Assembly (NCBI GenBank): GCA_002705205.1
Contig: PAHP01000007.1
Span: forward strand, 192,122 to 256,121
Direction of reading: 5' to 3'
DNA from: Flavobacteriales bacterium
GTDB taxonomy: Bacteria; Bacteroidota; Bacteroidia; Flavobacteriales; BACL11
DNA: 64,000 nt
This document shows, in pieces, positions 20,624-29,901 of this stretch. The first letter of the stretch is position 1. Each line of letters starts with the position of its first letter. A program made the position numbers and the translations under genes. The notes beneath the pieces are model-generated. The model did not search any database, was not told the DNA's origin, and saw nothing but the letters and a program-made list of their open reading frames with translations.

Positions 20624-21895
20624 ATGCAGTTAAAGAATATTCTTGAATCTCAATCCTTAAAAGATTTCTCAAGTCTCTTCTTATCAAATATTTTCCAAAA
20701 GTTACTTGGTTTAATTAGAGAGTTAGTTATTGCATTCTTTCTAGGGTCTTCAATTTTATATGCAAATTTTTTATTATTGAGAGTTGTTGCAGATTTCTTT
20801 TCGCAACTTACAGCAGGTAATGCACTAAAAGCAAATTTACTTCCAAAATTCACTAAAATTTATAAAATATATAAGGAGGTTTCATTAGATCAAGTATTCG
20901 TATTCTCTAGAAAAAATTCAATTTATTTCTTCCTGATTAGTCAATTAATTCAAACAGGGGTTATTTTTTATCTTAACCTTGCAGGTAGTTTGCAGTTTTT
21001 TATAATATCGATTATATTAAGTTTAAGTATTTCTCTGAATTTTATCAATACAATCTTCTTAACTATTTTTCAGGCAAGAGGTTTTTTCTTGAAATATTCT
21101 TATGCTTCTATAACTAATTCTATGGTATTTACTATTTTAGTTTATCCTTTGATAAGTTTTGCGTCTATTATTGGTTTAGTAATAAGTAGATTAATAGGTA
21201 TATTAAGTTTAAGTTTTGCTTTTATAAGACCTATGAGAAATTCCAATAGAGGTGTGGAAATGCAACTTACATCTTCTGATTTTAATTTTCCTACTTTAGT
21301 GTTAGGTAATTTTGCAAATATTATTATTATTTCTTCTCGTTTTATTTCAGGTATGGATGGCTCAAATAATATTACTTTTTTTATGTATTCAGTTGTTATT
21401 TTAAATGTAATATTAACCTCAGTCATTGGTAATATAAGTACAATATTGCTAAGAAAGATCTCGATTAATAAGAATGTTAGATTCATGATTTATTCTTTGT
21501 TAGTCTCTTTATTAGTTGGCGTAAGTATGATAATATTTCTTTATTTCTTTAGTTATGATATTATTGAGTTTATTTATTTAAGAGGTGCATTTAATATTCT
21601 TGATGTACAGCAAACATCAGTATATTTGTATGAGCTAGCTTTTAGTTTTGTACTATTATTCATGACAACAATATTATTTCAGCCTTTTTTAAGCCTACCA
21701 ATCAGCGAGACTAAAGACACTAGAATGAGATTATTTGTTTTGTTTATATTAGGTCTCTTTTTATCTTTTTGTATAGTTCTATTCCCATATTTTTCAGCTA
21801 AAGAAGCATCTTTATTTGTTGTAAATATTACATCGGTTATTGCTTTATTCTTATCTATCTATTCATATATTAAATATCTTAGATATGAACAGTAA
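20624..21895 (+). CDS. MurJ/MVF-superfamily lipid-linked oligosaccharide flippase candidate
   Basis: 423-residue polytopic membrane protein with about 12-13 hydrophobic segments. The opening LGLIRELVIAFFLGSSILYA, followed by VADFFSQLTAGNALKANLLPKF, resembles the first two helices of MurJ-type flippases more than the Wzx proteins found later in this locus. It is shorter than a housekeeping MurJ (about 500) and sits in a polysaccharide operon, so it probably flips an undecaprenyl-linked glycan. Its end overlaps the next gene by 11 bases. Confidence 0.7.
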   Translation: MQLKNILESQSLKDFSSLFLSNIFQKLLGLIRELVIAFFLGSSILYANFLLLRVVADFFSQLTAGNALKANLLPKFTKIYKIYKEVSLDQVFVFSRKNSIYFFLISQLIQTGVIFYLNLAGSLQFFIISIILSLSISLNFINTIFLTIFQARGFFLKYSYASITNSMVFTILVYPLISFASIIGLVISRLIGILSLSFAFIRPMRNSNRGVEMQLTSSDFNFPTLVLGNFANIIIISSRFISGMDGSNNITFFMYSVVILNVILTSVIGNISTILLRKISINKNVRFMIYSLLVSLLVGVSMIIFLYFFSYDIIEFIYLRGAFNILDVQQTSVYLYELAFSFVLLFMTTILFQPFLSLPISETKDTRMRLFVLFILGLFLSFCIVLFPYFSAKEASLFVVNITSVIALFLSIYSYIKYLRYEQ

Positions 21896-23102
21896 AACTA
21901 TTTTCTCATGGTTGTTTATATTATCTTCATGTGCTTTGCTGGCAATAGGAAGAGTTTATGAGGAAAGACTATTTATTTATAATGTTAATTTGGCAATTCT
22001 TATTAGTATTATTTATTTAGTATTAGTTTGTTTTTTATTGTTTTCTATTAATAGAATAGTACTTTCAAGAACTAAATTTTTATTTTATTTATTTTATATA
22101 GTACTATTTTTAACTACTTGTATCTTATGGGTTGTATTTGATTTGACTGATTTTGGTTTTGAGAATTTCTTTAATTTTTGGGCTATTTTAGTTCCAATAT
22201 CTGTTGTAATTATTGAGAAATATAGGATGAAAGATGTATTAAATACATTTTATGTTTTATTGGTAGTATGTTGTTTTTTAGCATTTTTATCTGTAATTGG
22301 CTTGTCAGTTTCGGAGAGGGCTGATGGAAGAACAGCAACTTTAGGTGGGGGGCCTATTGTATTTGCAAGATGGATGGGATTTGGAATCTTAACATTATTT
22401 TTGCTTCCTTCTAGATTAAAGAAATGGTATAAGTATCCACTTATTATTACTTTTTTTATATTAGCGATATCTAGTGGTAGTAGGGGGCCAATTTTATCAT
22501 TATTGATGACTGGTATTGTTTATTTACTAATTAACTTTAATCGTATTTTTGTTAAAGGGATGTTCCTTATTGGATTATTGTCAATAATAGTATTGTTTTT
22601 TAATATTGATAAAAAAATCTCTAAAATAGGTAATTCTGATAGAGTTTTTATGAATATCTCTAAAACAGGAGGGAGTACACAATCAACTAGTACTAGAAAG
22701 AATTTAGTTATAGGCTCTTTTTCTATATTAAAAAAATACCCCCTAGGAGTAGGCCCTGGGAATTGGCAAATAATGGCAAATAAAATTCAACCACATCATT
22801 TGATGCCATTAGAATATCCACATAATTTATTTTTAGAAATTGCTTGTGAGTATGGTCTTCATTCACTATTTCTATTCCTAATATTGCTTTTATATGTAAT
22901 TCCCCTAAGCTATAATAGAATGCAAAAATATCTTAAAGATAAGACATCGTTATATCCATTGTTATTTTACTTAATGGTATTTCTATTTTTAAATTCTATG
23001 GTAAGCGGTATGTTAAACGATTCAAGACTGCTCTTTATAGTTATATCATTTATTCTTATTAATAAACCTTTAATTGCCTCTCAACATGTTAATAATTTGT
23101 AA
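21885..23102 (+). CDS. O-antigen ligase/polymerase family (Wzy_C) membrane protein
   Basis: Inner-membrane protein of 405 residues from the ATG at 21885. An upstream in-frame TTG at 21840 would lie deep inside the flippase gene and is less likely. It has about 11-12 hydrophobic helices. The family's periplasmic loop is recognisable: SSGSRGPILSLLMTG, then PLGVGPGNWQ, then PHNLFLEIACEYGL. Such proteins polymerise undecaprenyl-linked repeats (Wzy) or transfer glycans to acceptors (WaaL or oligosaccharyltransferase), and sequence alone does not separate these. A second one occurs at 39186. Confidence 0.8.
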   Translation: MNSKTIFSWLFILSSCALLAIGRVYEERLFIYNVNLAILISIIYLVLVCFLLFSINRIVLSRTKFLFYLFYIVLFLTTCILWVVFDLTDFGFENFFNFWAILVPISVVIIEKYRMKDVLNTFYVLLVVCCFLAFLSVIGLSVSERADGRTATLGGGPIVFARWMGFGILTLFLLPSRLKKWYKYPLIITFFILAISSGSRGPILSLLMTGIVYLLINFNRIFVKGMFLIGLLSIIVLFFNIDKKISKIGNSDRVFMNISKTGGSTQSTSTRKNLVIGSFSILKKYPLGVGPGNWQIMANKIQPHHLMPLEYPHNLFLEIACEYGLHSLFLFLILLLYVIPLSYNRMQKYLKDKTSLYPLLFYLMVFLFLNSMVSGMLNDSRLLFIVISFILINKPLIASQHVNNL

Positions 23103-23880
23103 CGGAGTATTTAAATCTGGATCAAGTTGGCTTCATGCAATTGTTATTGAAGTGTTAAGAATGAATAAAGTTTGTATTCATGAAGTTCCAAGCAGCTACA
23201 CTAATAATATAAATTCTCCAACTACAATTGTAGAAAGTAAACTTTTTGATTTTTTAGAGAATGAGGATTATAGAAAAAGGAATTATATTACTAAATCACA
23301 TTATTATCAGTCTAAAACACTTACAAGAGATTATGATTCTGACATATACTTCTTATTTGTAGAAAGAGACGTGAGAGATGCTATTGTATCTCACTATCAT
23401 CATTTAAAGAAAAAATATTTTTTTATCAAAGGGTTTAATTTATATTATTTTTTTATTGGCAGACTCAAAGCTTTTGAGATTTTAACTTTTAATCAAAAAT
23501 ATATTGAAGCTTTCTCAGATAAGTCTTTTTTTAAATACTCAGAGATGAAGACTAATTTTGAATCTGTAGTGTTAGATATTTCTTCTGCCTTAGGCCTAAG
23601 ACCACTTTCTGAAGAGGAGATTTCTGTTATAAAAAGTAATACATCGATTAAACAGATGAGACGTAAATTATTATCAGGGGAAGCTAAATATTATTCTACG
23701 GTCGATACAGATAGGGATACTTTAATTAGAAAAGGTCAGTTGGGGGATTGGCTAAATTATTTTAGTGATAGTCAGAAAAAAGATATAAAAAAAATAGCTG
23801 ACGGTAAAGATTTGTTTTTCTTAAAGATATTTTATTTTATTTTATTTTCTGTAAGAAGAAGAGTGTTTAGGATTGAATAA
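23086..23880 (+). CDS. PAPS-dependent sulfotransferase-family protein
   Basis: 264 residues from the ATG at 23086; a TTG at 23074 would add only four residues. The N-terminal NGVFKSGSSWLHAI is the 5'-phosphosulfate-binding loop of sulfotransferases. FVERDVRDAIVSHYHHLKK is the 3'-phosphate-binding motif. No signal peptide is present, so it would act in the cytoplasm on a lipid-linked or nucleotide-linked sugar. It overlaps the upstream ligase/polymerase gene by 17 bases and is followed 2 bases later by a second sulfotransferase, so the locus product is probably sulfated. The acceptor is unknown. Confidence 0.82.
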   Translation: MLIICNGVFKSGSSWLHAIVIEVLRMNKVCIHEVPSSYTNNINSPTTIVESKLFDFLENEDYRKRNYITKSHYYQSKTLTRDYDSDIYFLFVERDVRDAIVSHYHHLKKKYFFIKGFNLYYFFIGRLKAFEILTFNQKYIEAFSDKSFFKYSEMKTNFESVVLDISSALGLRPLSEEEISVIKSNTSIKQMRRKLLSGEAKYYSTVDTDRDTLIRKGQLGDWLNYFSDSQKKDIKKIADGKDLFFLKIFYFILFSVRRRVFRIE

Positions 23881-23882
23881 TT

Positions 23883-25580
23883 ATGAAAAAATGGAGAAAA
23901 TATAATGGGGCACTTATCCCTAATACTCCACCTCATATAGAGGTAGATCTAGAATGTATTGGTAAAAAAATAGTAGAAGATGGAGCGTATTTTGCCCGTT
24001 GGACAACTAATTTTGATTGCAATAAAGAAACTAACTTTTGGTATATTATTAATGATACTCCAATGTTAATTAAGGATTACAGTAAGAATACCAGAAGTAA
24101 AATTAGAAGAGGATTAAAAAGATGTAAAGTAAAATTAGTAAATAAAGAAGAAATAAAAAAATCAGGGTTTTTAGCTTATAGTAAGGCTTTTTTAAGGTAT
24201 AAAACAAATATTTATCCGAAGACTTATAACGAGTTTAAGAATGAGATTGATAGACTTGAGGGTATTTGGCATTTCTGGGCAATTTATAGTAGTGATAATA
24301 TCTTGATTGGATATAGTCAGAATAGAATTTTTGAGAATTATTGTGATTATTCAACTGTTAAATTTCACCCTGATTACCTAACTTTATATCCAAGTTATGC
24401 TCTTTTTTTTACAATGAATAACTACTATTTAAACCAACAGAAGTTTAAATATGTAAATGATGGAGCTAAAAGTATGTCTCATGATACAAATATTCAAAAT
24501 TTCTTAACACAGAAGTTTAAATTTAGAAAAGCTTATTGTAAACTACACTTGCAATATAGACCTGTTCTAAGGGTGATAATCAATATTCTATTTCCATTTA
24601 GGCTTATGATATCAAAAATCCAATTTGGCATCTTTAAGAAGATAAATGTATTATTAAATCATGAGAATATTATTAGGTTAGATAACTTAAGTATAATTAA
24701 TAAGATAGAACCAATTATTATTATTGGAGCTGCAAGATCAGGCACTCATTTGATTGCTACTTCTATACAGAAAAATATAAATTGTATTTATCTTAATGAG
24801 ATTAATGATTTATGGAAGAAAAAATTTGTATTTATAGATTCTGATGAGATTACATTAGATATAATTAATACAGAGAAAGTAAATCAAACCAGGAAAGAGT
24901 TTGAGAAGCTATTAGCAAAGAAGCCATTTAAGACATATTTATTAGAGAAAACAGCCTCAAATTGCTTAAGACTTGATTTTGTGCAAAGAGTATTCCCTAA
25001 TGCAAAGTTCATTCATATAAAAAGAGATGGAAAGTCAGTTTCTGTATCTGTTCGGAAGAAATATTTTGGTAATATTTATAAGATCTCAAGCGAGAAGATG
25101 AAAGCGAGAAGTTCTTTTTTAGAAAGGTTTAATGTATTTATTTCAGAGTCAAAGCATAAATTTGAAAATAGAATATCATTTTTAATGTTATTTTCTAATA
25201 GTATAAGATATCTTAAAATGAGTTTAGTTATTTTAGGTATAAAAAAACGTGATTTTTGGGGTCCTAGATTTCAGGGTTATAAAGAAACATTTAATCAATT
25301 TTCTCCACTTGATTTAGCAGTATTTCAATGGAAATACTGTACACATTGTTTAACGTTATTTCTAAGTAAATTAGAGAAGTCAAAATATATCTCTATTAGT
25401 TATGAGGACTTAATATCAAACCCTGAAAAAGAGATGAGTAAAGTCTTAGATTTTATAATTGGAAAGAGATTCAATGCTAAGATACTGCATGAAATAAGAA
25501 ATTCTGGGCTAATGCGATGGGATGAATCATTATCTAAAAATGAGATAGAATTTTTAAAAAAAGAGATTGATGATAATTAG
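23883..25580 (+). CDS. Fusion: FemAB/GNAT-like acyltransferase domain plus sulfotransferase domain
   Basis: 565-residue protein in one uninterrupted frame. Residues about 45-225 resemble a FemAB/GNAT fold: IKDYSKNTRSKIRRGLKR, then FWAIYSSDNILIGYSQNR, then YPSYALFFTMNNYYL and KYVNDGAKSMSHDTNI. Residues about 275-560 are a sulfotransferase, with the PAPS loop IIGAARSGTHLIATS near 280 and the 3'-phosphate motif FIHIKRDGKSVSVSVRK near 380. No signal peptide or clear membrane helix is seen. It may both acylate (or aminoacylate) and sulfate one saccharide. The acyltransferase call is the weaker half. The next gene overlaps its 3' end. Confidence 0.75.
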   Translation: MKKWRKYNGALIPNTPPHIEVDLECIGKKIVEDGAYFARWTTNFDCNKETNFWYIINDTPMLIKDYSKNTRSKIRRGLKRCKVKLVNKEEIKKSGFLAYSKAFLRYKTNIYPKTYNEFKNEIDRLEGIWHFWAIYSSDNILIGYSQNRIFENYCDYSTVKFHPDYLTLYPSYALFFTMNNYYLNQQKFKYVNDGAKSMSHDTNIQNFLTQKFKFRKAYCKLHLQYRPVLRVIINILFPFRLMISKIQFGIFKKINVLLNHENIIRLDNLSIINKIEPIIIIGAARSGTHLIATSIQKNINCIYLNEINDLWKKKFVFIDSDEITLDIINTEKVNQTRKEFEKLLAKKPFKTYLLEKTASNCLRLDFVQRVFPNAKFIHIKRDGKSVSVSVRKKYFGNIYKISSEKMKARSSFLERFNVFISESKHKFENRISFLMLFSNSIRYLKMSLVILGIKKRDFWGPRFQGYKETFNQFSPLDLAVFQWKYCTHCLTLFLSKLEKSKYISISYEDLISNPEKEMSKVLDFIIGKRFNAKILHEIRNSGLMRWDESLSKNEIEFLKKEIDDN

Positions 25581-26328
25581 TAGCAATAAATTAGTATCGA
25601 TCATTACGCCTTCTTTTAATTCAGAAAGATTTATTGAAGATTGCATAGCTTCTGTTTTTTCACAAACATATCACAATTGGGAGTTTTTAATAGTTGATGA
25701 TTTGTCGACAGATAAATCTTGTCAATTAATTGAAAAGTATAAAGATGAAAGAATAAGCTTGATTAAATTAGAAAATAACGTAGGAGCCGCAGAAGCTAGA
25801 AATATTGCAATCAGAAAAGCTAAAGGAAGATACATCGCTTTTTTAGATGCTGATGATTTATGGGAACCGGAGAAACTAGAAAAGCAAATTTCTTTTATGA
25901 TCAATAATAATATTGCTTTTTCATTTACCACATATCAATTGATTTCTGAGGATGGATTAAATCATCTGAATATTATCAGGGCTCCTACGAAAATAACTTA
26001 TTATTCTTATCTTAAGAATACAATTATTGGCTGTCTAACGGTTGTAATAGACAGAGGTAAGACAGGATATTTTGAGATGCCTAACATTCGTTCTTCACAT
26101 GACATGGCCCTTTGGCTGTTAATTATGAGACGAGGGTTTACTGCATATGGTTTGAAAGAAAATCTAGCTAGATATAGGATTGTTTCTTCATCTAATACAG
26201 CAAATAAAATCAAAGCAGTAGCAGATGTTTGGAAAGTACTCAGACAAGTTGAGCAACTATCTTTTTTATATAGTTCTTGGGTCTTTTTAAATTATCTGTT
26301 TCATGCAATTAAGAAAAGAATATTATGA
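25570..26328 (+). CDS. Glycosyltransferase family 2
   Basis: 252-residue inverting GT-A glycosyltransferase, cytoplasmic or membrane-peripheral. The start SIITPSFNSERFIEDCIASV is the GT2 opening. FLIVDDLSTDKS holds the nucleotide-binding Asp pair, AAEARNIAIRKAKGRYIAF is conserved, and FLDADDLWEP contains the metal-binding DxD. I chose the ATG at 25570 rather than the TTG one codon earlier. It overlaps the upstream fusion gene by 11 bases and the following gene by 4. It is the only classical GT2 in the locus; donor and acceptor are unknown. Confidence 0.9.
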   Translation: MIISSNKLVSIITPSFNSERFIEDCIASVFSQTYHNWEFLIVDDLSTDKSCQLIEKYKDERISLIKLENNVGAAEARNIAIRKAKGRYIAFLDADDLWEPEKLEKQISFMINNNIAFSFTTYQLISEDGLNHLNIIRAPTKITYYSYLKNTIIGCLTVVIDRGKTGYFEMPNIRSSHDMALWLLIMRRGFTAYGLKENLARYRIVSSSNTANKIKAVADVWKVLRQVEQLSFLYSSWVFLNYLFHAIKKRIL

Positions 26329-26918
26329 AAAGAATAATTGATATATTTTTTGCGATATTAGGGATGTTTTTTCTATCTCCTTTATTTTTATTATTACCTA
26401 TTTTGATTAAGAGTACTTCAAAAGGCTCAGTATTTTTTATTCAAGAGAGAGTAGGGAGAAAAGGTAAAATTTTTAAAATGATTAAATTTAGAACAATGCA
26501 TGCTATCCAGGATTCTAATAGTACAATATCTATAAAGGGAGATTCTAGGATAACTAAGGTCGGTGTTTTTCTAAGAAGATATAAGCTAGATGAATTGCCA
26601 GAATTAATGAATGTTTTTCTTGGGCAAATGAGTCTTGTAGGCCCTAGGCCTGATGTTCCTGGTTATGCAGATAAATTATTTGGAAACAATAGAAATATCT
26701 TGAAGTTAAGACCAGGTATTACGGGTCTAGCAAGTTTAAAATATTCAAATGAAGAGGCACTTTTAGCTCAACAAAAAGATCCCAAGTCATATAATGATCA
26801 AGTTATATATCCTGATAAAGTTAGAATCAATTTAGATTATTATTATAATCAAACCGTTTGGCTTGACATTAAGATTATATTTGCGACAATATTTAAACTT
26901 ATTAGTGAAAGAGGATAA
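26325..26918 (+). CDS. Small phosphoglycosyltransferase (PglC-like) initiating glycan assembly
   Basis: 197-residue monotopic phosphoglycosyltransferase that moves phospho-sugar from a UDP-sugar to undecaprenyl phosphate. It has one N-terminal membrane (re-entrant) helix, IIDIFFAILGMFFLSPLFLL. The family motifs are FFIQERVGRKGKIFKMIKFR, the catalytic Asp-Glu in YKLDELPELMNV, and SLVGPRPDVPGY. The length matches PglC rather than the large WbaP/WcaJ type. The following PglE-like and PglF-like genes suggest a 4-amino-4,6-dideoxy or bacillosamine-like first sugar. A second initiating enzyme lies at 43628. Confidence 0.92.
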   Translation: MKRIIDIFFAILGMFFLSPLFLLLPILIKSTSKGSVFFIQERVGRKGKIFKMIKFRTMHAIQDSNSTISIKGDSRITKVGVFLRRYKLDELPELMNVFLGQMSLVGPRPDVPGYADKLFGNNRNILKLRPGITGLASLKYSNEEALLAQQKDPKSYNDQVIYPDKVRINLDYYYNQTVWLDIKIIFATIFKLISERG

Positions 26919-28038
26919 AAAAATATGGTTATCTCCTCCTCATATTGGAAATAAAGAGAAGGAGTTGGTAAAAGAGGCATTTAACACAAATTGGATAGCT
27001 CCAGTAGGACCTCATATTGACAGCTTTGAAATAGAGCTTGCTAAGAGGTCTCGTAATTCTAATGTAGCAGCATTAAGTAGTGGAACTGCAGCTATTCATC
27101 TAGCTTTAATCTTAGCAGGAGTTCAGAGGGGAGATGATGTTATTTGTTCTTCTTTTACATTTTCTGCTTCAGCTAATCCTATTAAATATTTAGGAGCAAA
27201 CCCTATTTTTGTGGATAGTGAGCAAGAAAGTTGGAATATGTGTCCGTTTCTTCTTGAAAAAGCGATAAAAGATGCTCTTTCTAAGAATAAAAAACCTAAA
27301 GCGATTGTTTTAGTTCATCTTTATGGAATGCCTGCTAAGCTTGATCAGATCATGCGAATTGCAAATGATTATGACATACCTGTAATTGAGGATGCAGCAG
27401 AAGCTCTAGGATCAACTTATAATTCTCAGCCTTTAGGTACGTTCGGTGATTTTGGTGTTTATTCTTTTAATGGAAATAAGATTATTACGACCTCTGGTGG
27501 AGGAGCTCTAGTTTGTGAAGATAAGGCAATGATTGATAAAGCGAGATTCCTAGCGACTCAAGCTCGAGATGAGGCCCCTCATTACGAGCATTCGCAAATT
27601 GGTTATAATTACAGAATAAGTAATGTTTGTGCCGCTATTGGTCTTGGTCAGTTAGAAGTTTTAGATGAAAGAGTTATGCAAAAAAGAAAAATAAATGAAT
27701 ACTATAAAAATGAGCTTTCTACAATTAATGATATTAGTTTTTTAGAGGAAAGAGATGGTAGTTATTCTAATTTTTGGCTAACCACTATAGTTTTAGATAG
27801 TAATTCGGCAATAGATAAGAGAAAATTACGTTTACATCTCGAGAAAGGTAATATTGAGAGTCGTCCTCTTTGGAAACCGATGCATTTACAGCCTATTTTT
27901 TCTAACTGTAAGGCCTATGTAAATGGAGTTTCTGTAGATTTATTCAATAGGGGGCTTTGTTTGCCTTCTGGCACATATATGACTGATGAAGATATTAAAA
28001 GAGTTGTAACAAAGATTAAAGAACTGTATGAAGCTTAG
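26905..28038 (+). CDS. DegT/DnrJ/EryC1/StrS aminotransferase (PglE-like)
   Basis: 377 residues from the GTG at 26905, which I prefer because the longer TTG-start form at 26863 would lie well inside the upstream gene. The enzyme aminates a UDP-4-keto-6-deoxy sugar using PLP and glutamate. It opens IWLSPPHIGNKEKELVKEAF. It shows ALSSGTAAIHLAL for phosphate binding, IEDAAEALGSTY with the PLP-stacking region, and the Schiff-base lysine in FNGNKIITTSGGGA. The adjacent dehydratase (28028) would supply its substrate. Together they make UDP-4-amino-4,6-dideoxy-GlcNAc or a close isomer. Confidence 0.9.
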   Translation: MKEDKKIWLSPPHIGNKEKELVKEAFNTNWIAPVGPHIDSFEIELAKRSRNSNVAALSSGTAAIHLALILAGVQRGDDVICSSFTFSASANPIKYLGANPIFVDSEQESWNMCPFLLEKAIKDALSKNKKPKAIVLVHLYGMPAKLDQIMRIANDYDIPVIEDAAEALGSTYNSQPLGTFGDFGVYSFNGNKIITTSGGGALVCEDKAMIDKARFLATQARDEAPHYEHSQIGYNYRISNVCAAIGLGQLEVLDERVMQKRKINEYYKNELSTINDISFLEERDGSYSNFWLTTIVLDSNSAIDKRKLRLHLEKGNIESRPLWKPMHLQPIFSNCKAYVNGVSVDLFNRGLCLPSGTYMTDEDIKRVVTKIKELYEA

Positions 28039-29896
28039 ACTGCAAAATCTTGACAGAATTTATAAACAGCTGATTATGTTGTTGATTGATGTATTTACAT
28101 TAATCTTTGCGCTTTGGTTCTCATTTGTTCTTAGGCTTGGTGACGTATTCCCTGCTGAATTTATCTTTGAGTCTTGGTGGGTATTCTTAGCTCTACCGTT
28201 TGTAATGATTCCATTATTTATAAAACTAGGGTTATATAGAGCAGTTCTACAGTATATGGGCATTAAGGTGATAACCACTACCTTCCAGGCAACTACAATT
28301 AGTTGTTTAGTGATAGGATTCTTTATGATGTTTTTTAGAGAATCAAATCTTCCAAGATCTGTATTGCCAATTTTTTGGTTTATTGCTAATGTATTTGTAA
28401 TAACTTCTCGTTTTTTATTTAAAGGATACTTATATTCTTGGGATAGTTTTGTGAATGAAAGAAAGCAAAGTATTATTTATGGTGCAGGGAATGCAGGAAT
28501 GCAATTAGTAGAAAGCTTGAAGAAAAGTGTTGTTTATGCGCCAATTGCTTTTATAGATGATTCTAAAGAAAAACATGGTACAATCTTAAATTACTTAGAG
28601 GTCTTTCCTTTTGAAAAAATGGAATATTTAATTAAAAAGAAAGATGCTAAGGTATTGTTGTTTGCTATTCCTTCTGTAACTAATAAACAAAGAACAGATA
28701 TTTTAAAAAGACTAACCAAATTTCCAATTGAAGTAAAGATACTTCCTTCAGTAGATAATATTGTGAATGGGGTTATTTCCATTGATAACATTAAACATGT
28801 TGAGGTTGGTGATATTCTAGGAAGAAGTTCTGTTGCTCCTAAAGAAGAGTTGTTAAGAAAAAATATTACAGCAAAGAATATTTTAATTACTGGAGCTGGT
28901 GGTAGTATTGGAGTTGAATTATCAAGACAAATTATGAAGTTATCACCTGAAAAAGTAGTTTTAGTTGATAATGCGGAGTTTAATTTATATTCAATTCATC
29001 TTGAGTTAAAGCAGGAATTAAGTAATGTTGAGGTAATCCCAGCATTGTGTACGATTACTAATTATAATCAGTTAAAGAAGATAATTTTGAAGCATGAAAT
29101 TCATACAATTTATCATGCTGCTGCATACAAACATGTTCCTATGGTAGAAATGAATATTTTTTCTGGTGTTTATAATAATGTTGTAGGAACATATAATGTT
29201 GCAAAAATTGCTGATGAATTGGGTGTTGAAAGTATGGTGTTAATTTCAACAGATAAGGCAGTACGCCCTACAAACATTATGGGAGCTTCAAAAAGGATGT
29301 CAGAATTAGTATTGCAGGCATATTCTGATTCTAGTTGTTGTTTTTCAATGGTTCGATTTGGGAATGTGTTAGATTCTGCAGGTTCTGTTGTTCCATTATT
29401 TAGGGATCAAATAAAGAAAGGTGGTCCACTAACTGTTACACATAGGAATATAACTAGGTATTTTATGTCTATTCCTGAGGCGTCTCAGCTTGTATTACAG
29501 GCTGGAGCTATGGCTAAGGGTGGAGATGTATTTGTATTGGATATGGGAGAGCCGATTAAAATTATTGATTTAGCTTATAAGATGATTCATTTGAGTGGTT
29601 TAACACCAATTGATAATGAGAATCCGGATGGTGATATAAGAATTGAATATACTGGCCTAAGACCAGGAGAAAAATTATATGAAGAGCTCTTAATAGGCAG
29701 TGATGTTATTCAATCAGAACACCCAAGAATAATGCAGGCTATAGAGAAGAGATTAGATATGAGCACCGTTCTTTCGTGTATAGATACTATTAAAGAGGCT
29801 CGAGACAAACAAGATGAGGAAATTGTTAAAGAGCTTTTGTTGAAACATGTTGATGGATATACATCAGAGATTTCAGAAAAGACATTAAATTTGTAG
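28028..29896 (+). CDS. Membrane-bound UDP-GlcNAc 4,6-dehydratase, PglF/CapD-like
   Basis: 622-residue protein of the large CapD/WbpM/PglF class. Four hydrophobic helices fill residues 1-140. A first nucleotide-binding fold follows (IIYGAGNAGMQLVE near 156). The catalytic SDR domain starts at ILITGAGGSIGVELSRQ near 287. The active-site region TDKAVRPTNIMGASKRMSE has Met in place of the usual SDR Tyr, as in PglF-type enzymes. It converts UDP-GlcNAc to the 4-keto-6-deoxy sugar used by the preceding aminotransferase and probably by the nonulosonic-acid genes downstream. A degenerate copy of its 3' end lies at 35023-35241. Confidence 0.94.
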   Translation: MKLRLQNLDRIYKQLIMLLIDVFTLIFALWFSFVLRLGDVFPAEFIFESWWVFLALPFVMIPLFIKLGLYRAVLQYMGIKVITTTFQATTISCLVIGFFMMFFRESNLPRSVLPIFWFIANVFVITSRFLFKGYLYSWDSFVNERKQSIIYGAGNAGMQLVESLKKSVVYAPIAFIDDSKEKHGTILNYLEVFPFEKMEYLIKKKDAKVLLFAIPSVTNKQRTDILKRLTKFPIEVKILPSVDNIVNGVISIDNIKHVEVGDILGRSSVAPKEELLRKNITAKNILITGAGGSIGVELSRQIMKLSPEKVVLVDNAEFNLYSIHLELKQELSNVEVIPALCTITNYNQLKKIILKHEIHTIYHAAAYKHVPMVEMNIFSGVYNNVVGTYNVAKIADELGVESMVLISTDKAVRPTNIMGASKRMSELVLQAYSDSSCCFSMVRFGNVLDSAGSVVPLFRDQIKKGGPLTVTHRNITRYFMSIPEASQLVLQAGAMAKGGDVFVLDMGEPIKIIDLAYKMIHLSGLTPIDNENPDGDIRIEYTGLRPGEKLYEELLIGSDVIQSEHPRIMQAIEKRLDMSTVLSCIDTIKEARDKQDEEIVKELLLKHVDGYTSEISEKTLNL

Positions 29897-29901
29897 ATAG
29901 A

